Source of the DNA: Pleurotus ostreatus/Saccharomyces cerevisiae fusant
Taxonomy: Eukaryota > Opisthokonta
NCBI GenBank assembly: GCA_024196135.1
Contig: JAMQCK010001025.1
Span: 1-12,910 of the forward strand
Direction of reading: 5' to 3'
Length of the DNA: 12,910 nucleotides
A program made the translations under genes and the position numbers. Below the pieces are notes generated by a model. The model saw only the letters and a list, made by a program, of their open reading frames with translations. It made no database searches and was not told where the DNA came from. Of this stretch, positions 7,671 to 12,910 are shown one piece after another. Each line of letters opens with the position of its first letter. Within the stretch, counting starts at the first letter, position 1.

Positions 7671-7852
7671 TTAGTCGGATGGGATGACCGCCATCGCCGT
7701 GTTCTCGCTGCGAGAAGTATTCATAGCAGTCGAGGTCATGCCGCCCTTACCATCATTAACCACCTTCCACATCGAAGATATCATCCAGATACGCTCTAAA
7801 GCCGGTGTCCGTGTAGTCGATGAGGACTAGCCACCGCTCCTCGGGGAGCTTG
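7671..7852 (-). pseudogene. Frameshifted C-terminal fragment of an unknown protein gene
   Basis: On the minus strand a stretch starting after a CTACAG acceptor reads as normal protein, with segments LPEERWLVLIDYTDTGF and AYLDDIF. It then meets a TAA. One base out of register, the reading continues as MWKVVNDGKGG and ends AMAVIPSD plus a TAA at 7671-7673. Both halves have ordinary composition and balanced codons, and they meet at the same spot (about 7766-7772). The simplest reading is one former coding stretch broken by a small indel. No upstream exons are seen on this strand, because the hydrolase gene occupies that side in the opposite direction. I do not recognise the family. A missed mini-intron or a chance open frame are the alternatives. 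Confidence 0.4.
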
Positions 7853-8103
7853 CTGTAGACGTATCAGCTTCTCGTGCCCTAACATCAAGCCCCTTGCCTA
7901 AATTTCGGGACGTCGAGACATCATCCCGCAGAATTGGACGAGATGGAGGTTGCTTCGGAAGTGTTGGGCGTCTGACCTGGCGTGCTGTCGCTCTTAGCAT
8001 CCCAACGCACCCATTGCGTCTTCATTACGCTCGCATTATACGCACCAAGCAGCTGTCGTTCCCCGTTCTCCTTTGCGCTCTTGCCTACCCCCTCCCCTTC
8101 GCT

Positions 8104-9056
8104 ATGCCCGCCATTATCCCCACCACGGGCCTGGCCCCCTACACCATCGGCGCGAGCACGTACGAGACATACTACAAGGTCTTCGGCGACCTCTCCTCCG
8201 ACAAGCGCCCCCTCGTCGTCGCGCACGGCGGGCCCTCGCTGTCGCACAATTACCTGCTGCCCATCAGTGATATAGCCGCCATCCACGACGTCCCCATCGT
8301 CTTCTACGACCAGGTCGGCACGGGTCTGAGCACCCACATCCCCGAGAAGAAGGGCGACACCACCTTCTGGACCATCAACCTCTTCATCGACGAGCTATTC
8401 AATCTCCTGACGTACCTCCACATCGACGAATACGACTACCTCGGGCACTCGTGGGGTGGCATGCTTGGGCTAGAGGTCGTCCTGCGGAGGCATCCGAGGG
8501 GCATGAAGAACTTCGTCCTGGCGAACAGCCTGGCCCACGGCGCGTCGTGGGATAAGTCCTTCGCGCAGCTGCTGCAGGCCCCCGACGTCCCGGAAGACGC
8601 GAGGAAGACGATCATGGACGAGAACGCCGACCGGACAGAGCGGTACGCTGCGCTGAAGGTGTTCTACAAGGTGTACGGCTGCATGGTGGACCCACTCCCG
8701 GAGGACTTCTTGCGTAGCAAGGACTACACGAACGGTGAGAACGCAGATAGGACGACCGTTGATGCACTGTAAGCACCCACCTTGACGGATGTGCATCCCG
8801 AGCTGAACTGACCACGCTTCGTAGAAATGCCGGCGACCTGAGCAACTGGGATGTCCGCGACAAGCTGGGAGAGATCGACGTTCCTACGCTGGTCATCAAC
8901 GGCGCGAGGGACTTCGCCCAGGACTGGGTGGTCGCGCCCTTCGTCGAGAACATACCGGACATGAAGTGGGTGAAGTTCGAGCACTCGAGCCATACCCCAT
9001 TCTGGGAAGAGCGCGACGAGTTCAATCAGGTTGTAGCGAAGTATCTTGGCTACTGA
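8104..9056 (+). CDS. Alpha/beta-hydrolase, S33 (proline iminopeptidase-like) family
   Basis: Two exons (8104-8768 and 8825-9056, intron 56 bp) give 298 residues, the usual length for this family. The oxyanion-hole motif appears as HGGPS (41-45), the YDQVGTG strand follows, and the nucleophile elbow GHSWGG places the catalytic serine at 116. The aspartate is Asp251 in GARDFAQD and the histidine is His278 in SSHTPFWE. All three are present, so the enzyme should be active. Family members release N-terminal proline or hydrolyse amino-acid amides and esters; the exact substrate cannot be read. MPAIIPTTG was chosen as start because it follows a pyrimidine-rich leader. The frame stays open upstream to an ATG at 7894, but that part lacks family character. 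No signal peptide is seen with this start, so the protein is probably cytosolic. Confidence 0.88.
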
Positions 9057-9109
9057 GCGCGATGCGGTAGCTGCACATTATGTTTACACAGACAACGTAT
9101 TTCGGGGCG

Positions 9110-9115
9110 AATAAA
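9110..9115 (+). terminator. Polyadenylation signal of the hydrolase gene
   Basis: An AATAAA lies 54 bp after the hydrolase stop codon, at a normal distance for 3'-end formation, in a 222-bp gap between two converging genes. Confidence 0.45.
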
Positions 9116-9278
9116 CCTGTCGATGGAAACAATGGTTAGCAAGGCGTGCGAGTGGGAGAAGTCATGAAGAGCGTACACCTCACTCGTCCCGCGAATGGCT
9201 GTCTTGTTCCTGCGAAGAGTGAACGTCAAGGGACTCCAATGAATACTCCTTACAACCAAAATAATACAACAAGCGTCC

Positions 9279-11532
9279 CTATCTCGTCTTCTTGGTCTCC
9301 TCCTTCTCGCCCTCGCCCGCCTTCCCAACCTCACCCTCCTTTAACGCATCCACATCCTCCCCCATCACCTGCCCATACTCATTCACTCGCTTCGGGTCGA
9401 TGCGGTAGATCCAGCGCTGGTAAAGGAAGATGAGGAAGACGACGTCGTCGCGGAAGCACGCGAGCCGGTGCAGGATGGGCATCTTGATGCAGAAGGCGAA
9501 GAAGTCGTCGACGACGGTGGAGAGGGTCTTGTAGACCATGGCCTTGATGGGCATGTGCGCGACGCTCTTGAGTTTGTAGTTGATGATGAGCTGAGGGAGG
9601 GTGGGTCAATGATGGCGACGCCAGGGATATGGGAGTAGAAGTACCTGAGGCACGAGCTGCGCGAAGCCAAACATATACACGTAGGAGGTAAGCGTGCTGA
9701 TGATGAAGCTGTACCATCCACGGTGGGTCTCGTAGATAAGGGAGTAGCTACAAGCTGGTCAGCAATCAGCAAAACCTTTGCCACAGATGTACTCACATCG
9801 TATAGCCAATGAGCGTCGGAATCGCCACATACGACACGTAGCGGAACGCCAACTTGTCGTACTCCTGCGTCTTCTTCTCGTCCTCGCTCAGCACATGCTT
9901 GTCCTTGAACTCGATCTTGTACGGGATGGCCTTGCCGGGTGCAGGGCTGACGACGACATCGACGGCCTTGGTGATCTTCCAGGCCTCAATGACGATGCCA
10001 ATGCCCGACGTGAAGAGGATCATCCAGCTCGTTTCCTCGTTGTTGTCGATGAGATAGAGCAGAATGATGATCTGCGTCACGACATTCACGATGATTGTGC
10101 TGCGCCGTCCGTAAGTACCAAACTGGATCAGAAAAATCAATGACACTGACCGCACGGAGACACCGACCATCTCCTGCTTGTTCCGCCAATGCGACACGTC
10201 CGACGAGAAGGCCAACATCTCGAAGCTATCAACTGGTCAGTCATGTTCATGACAGTGATTTGTAGCACTCACAGCATATGCAGGACAGTCACGAAAGCCG
10301 TCAACGCGAGGAAGTACGGGTTCGTCTCCAACAACATCCGCTTGATCTCGTCGAACTCCGCTCCTCCACCACCCTGCTTCTGCGCCGCCTCGTTGAAGCT
10401 CGCCGTCATGGTCGTGAACATCTGGAACTTCATGTACGACATCGGCTGGAAGGTAAGGTGGAGGGGGACGACGGGCGTCGTTGCGTTGAGCTCGTGGTAG
10501 TGCGACTTGAGGTGCCAGAATTCGTTGAAGAAGGTGATGGGCTTGTACTTGACGGAAATATGGCCTTCGGCATCCTTGTATGGGGCCCAAGCGATGTCTG
10601 AAGCAAGGTCAGCATTGTGGCTGGAGTGTGTAGATGTATGCGTACGCTGGGCAGCCGGAGGAGGGAGCTGAGCAGTGTTGATTGCAGGCGCGTCCGATAC
10701 GATTGCTAGGGTGTGGTTCGCGTGCCAATGGGGCACGATAACCTCCGGCTCCTCTTCTTCCTCCTCTTCGTCCTTCGACGCGAGTAGGTTCTTCTCTTTC
10801 CGTACCCGGTGCTTCGGCAGATACGGCGTCAGCGCTGCAGATCCTCATCAGCATCATCTCACTCCCTATCACTCCACAATACACTCACACTTTCGGACAT
10901 GATAGATATTCCCCAAGTTGAATCCCTCCGCGTCCGGATCGAGCCCTGCGCCGTTCCTCAGGAGGTACACATCGGCGTACAACGAGCCATTGCGGTGCGT
11001 CACGACCTCAGGTAGCCGAATATCCAGCTGCGCCTCTCGTGTGTCGCTCCAATTGCCGTAGGTGATATTCTCCCAAACGATCCGCTGCAACTGGTCCTCG
11101 TCTCCGTCCCCGCGGTAGCTCTGCACGTACTTCTTCGAGAAGACCTCAGGCCGGGGAGCAGAGGTGAAGTACACATGAATATCCAGCGGCGTGCCGAGGT
11201 CCCAGTCTGGGGTCGCGGAGGTGGGGGAGGACGTGGTCACCTTAGCGCCTGGGGGAGCGTTCACATTTGCAGCGGGAGGCGCCGTAGTAGCGGGCTTGGG
11301 CATGAGGTATTTGGAGGCTGCAGGGCATGGTGTAAACGTGTTTTGTTCTGCGCGATGTGAGGGGGCACGCACCAAGCTGGGAGAACGCGTAGACGATGAC
11401 CATTTGCTGTGTCGTGTCAGTATGCTGGGTGATATTTTGTATTGTTCAGCGCACCTTTACCATCCCCCATACTTTGTTCCCTCCCTCGTCTGCCTGGCCT
11501 GCAGCAGGCGCGGCAGCTTCGCGTCCTGACAT
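9279..11532 (-). CDS. CLPTM1: CLPTM1-family multi-pass membrane protein (9 exons)
   Basis: Exons on the minus strand: 11532-11455, 11406-11373, 11317-10889, 10834-10646, 10597-10273, 10225-10151, 10099-9797, 9747-9645, 9590-9279. They join in phase to 615 residues. The protein has a short N-terminal tail, a weak hydrophobic stretch (MVIVYAFSQL), a large folded domain (about 60-330) with LDIHVYFT, WENITYGNWSD and IYHVRK, and an acidic run (about 201-210). Several membrane segments fill the C-terminal half. Hallmarks are MLFEMLAF, GVSVR, PQLIINYKLKSVAHMP and RDDVVFLIFLYQRWIYR. The tail is Glu/Lys-rich. Mammalian CLPTM1 is an ER protein that retains receptors, and its relative CLPTM1L has been reported as a lipid scramblase for GPI precursors; the fungal role is not known. 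The exon 6 acceptor is GATAG at 10226, because the CCAG just before it would give an immediate stop. The exon 6 donor is GTCAGT. Confidence 0.93.
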
Positions 11533-11780
11533 GATGGCGTGAAGAAAGCGAGTTGCGTCGATCGCCGGGGTATGGCGCGTACGCGATACCGCCGGCCCGC
11601 TTACCCGACGTGGCCTCAGGCTCAATGGAGGGCAGATATCCTCTTCACATCTCTTCACAATCTTGCTCCTTCCACAGCTCCCTCTCATCTCATTACACCC
11701 CCTGCACTACAATCCAAAGAGTGGAGGTTCATCGTTGTAAGATACACAGCAAAGATAGCAACAAGGACAGTGTAGATAAA

Positions 11781-12910
11781 TTATGGCTTGGGGTCCGACT
11801 CCTTGTACGCCGGCGACGGCGTCGGGATGTCGTTCTCCGGGAAGTTTGGCGGCGCGCTCGACTCCCCGCGGTTCTTCTCCAGCCACTTGTCCATGTCGTC
11901 TGCGCGGCCGACGAAGGGGCGCTTGCCGAGGAGCTCGATCATGTCCTCGCTGAGGGGGGTGTAAGTAAAAGTAGAAAATGGAGGCAAAGCGATAGACTTA
12001 CCGGGTCAGGACCTCCTTCTCCAACAAGCGCTTGGCAACCTTCTCGACGTCCTCGCGGTGCTCGGTCAGAAGATTCCTGGTGCGCTCGTAGCAGTCACTA
12101 ATAGACCATCGTCAGTGAAAGCCTGCGTATCGCCAGAAGGACACGTACACAATCATCTTCCGAACCTCCTCATCCAAACGCTCCGCCGTCTTCTCACTGA
12201 ACGGCTTGTTCCAGTGCTCCGTCGACCCACGCTCGCCGCCGTAGCTGACCGGCCCGATGACATTGTTCATGCCATAGTTTGCGCACGCCTCGAAGGCCAT
12301 CCGGGTGATCTTCTGAAGGTCGTCCTGCGCGCCCGTGGTGATGTTGTCCGCGCCGAAGAAGATCTCCTCGGACACGCGGCCACCGAGCGTCATGCATATC
12401 CGGTCGCGCATTTGGGGGGTCGAGAAGAGGTAGCGGTCGGCGGGGAGGTACTACAGGGTGTCAAATTCCATTGAACGCAAGGAAGAAGATGATATATACC
12501 TGAGCATAGCCCAAAGCACCAGTCCCGCGAGGGATGATGGAGACCTTGAGCAGTGGGTCGGCGTGCTCAAGGAACCAACCACAGATAGCGTGTCCCGCTT
12601 CGTGATACGCGACGGTCTTCTTCTCATCCGGGCTGAGGACGCGGCTCTTCCGCTCGAGGCCGACAATGACACGCTCGATGGCGGTGTCAAAGTCGACACT
12701 CTCGACGTACTCGGCACTGCGACGCGCCGCATGCAACGCAGCCTCGTTACACACATTCGCGATGTCCGCACCAGAGAAGCCGGGTGTAAGCACCGCGAGC
12801 TTGTGCGCAAAGTCCTCCTCGACCTTCTTGATGTCCTCGGCGAGGCGGAGCGGCTTCAGGTGCACCTGGAAGATGCCCTTGCGGCCAGAGACGTCGGGGC
12901 GGTCGATGGC
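11781..12910 (-). CDS. YTA12: Mitochondrial m-AAA protease (Yta12/Afg3 type), C-terminal part
   Basis: Only the C-terminal 325 residues lie in the window; the gene runs off the right edge. Exons on the minus strand: 12910-12500, 12450-12149, 12097-12002, 11949-11781. The visible part starts at the end of the AAA ATPase domain ([12 protein letters not shown], then [15 protein letters not shown]). The M41 peptidase domain follows with the zinc-binding HEAGH at 12604-12590, then [26 protein letters not shown] and TTGAQDD. The stretch [15 protein letters not shown] near the end and [12 protein letters not shown] before the zinc motif fit Yta12 somewhat better than Afg3. That choice rests on memory of the families and is less certain than the family itself. 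m-AAA proteases form hexamers in the inner mitochondrial membrane, where they degrade unassembled membrane proteins and process mitoribosomal proteins. The ATP-binding Walker motifs and membrane anchors lie outside the window. Confidence 0.93.

Larger units (their letters stand above)
7251..8103. other. Promoter regions with a decayed gene between them
   Basis: This gap lies between two divergent starts. The part at 7251-7330 is the leader and TATA-like element of peptide copy 2. The part at 7671-7852 is a frameshifted remnant of another gene, listed separately. The stretch just before 8104 is pyrimidine-rich, with cattatac at about 8033-8040 as a possible TATA element of the hydrolase gene. 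The remaining sequence shows no gene I can support. Confidence 0.4.

Noticed and set aside
7921..8337. 138-codon minus-strand open frame across the hydrolase 5' part
   Set aside because: Most of it is an antisense shadow of the hydrolase coding region; the remaining end has no motif.
9383..9796. Long Ser/Thr/Pro-rich open frames antisense or out of frame in the CLPTM1 3' exons
   Set aside because: Low-complexity shadows of a well-supported conserved gene.
11553..12101. 182-codon plus-strand open frame
   Set aside because: It runs antisense over the m-AAA protease 3' exons and has no recognisable protein character.

Overview
The window looks like nuclear DNA of a filamentous basidiomycete, probably an Agaricomycete. 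The DNA is GC-rich. Genes are broken by many short introns (about 49-60 bp, GT..AG with CTNAC-like branch sites), intergenic gaps are short, and the families include UstYa/DUF3328 proteins and a basidiomycete-type heptahelical membrane protein. All gene models below were spliced by hand; the exon phases close in every model.

Left part (1-4021). A GNAT acetyltransferase gene (minus, 8 exons) is divergent from a UstYa/DUF3328 gene (plus). The 637 bp between them carries two clear dyad elements. A second UstYa/DUF3328 gene (minus) lies tail-to-tail with the first. The two share an intron position and phase, but only the second keeps both HxxHC motifs expected of the family.

Middle (4022-7250). 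A 349-residue membrane protein of unknown function (plus, 5 exons) is divergent from the second UstYa gene. After a gene-poor stretch come two very small minus-strand genes, at 5938-6202 and 7043-7250. They encode 70- and 52-residue secreted peptides. Both have a signal peptide, a short AAP..PP proregion, one phase-1 intron at codon 32-33, two cysteines and a C-terminal Cys-Phe. They appear to be paralogues and are the best candidate here for something undescribed.

Right part (7251-12910). A frameshifted remnant of a protein-coding gene (minus) precedes an intact S33 alpha/beta-hydrolase (plus, 298 residues). Two conserved housekeeping genes follow on the minus strand: a CLPTM1-family membrane protein (615 residues, 9 exons) and the C-terminal 325 residues of a mitochondrial m-AAA metalloprotease (Yta12/Afg3 type), cut by the window edge.

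UstYa proteins are known in ascomycetes for oxidative maturation of secreted ribosomal peptides. The UstYa pair, tiny secreted peptides, peptidase-family hydrolase and acetyltransferase within 9 kb therefore raise the possibility of a peptide-modification locus. This is inference only: the peptides lack the repeated cores and regular Kex2 sites of known dikaritin precursors.
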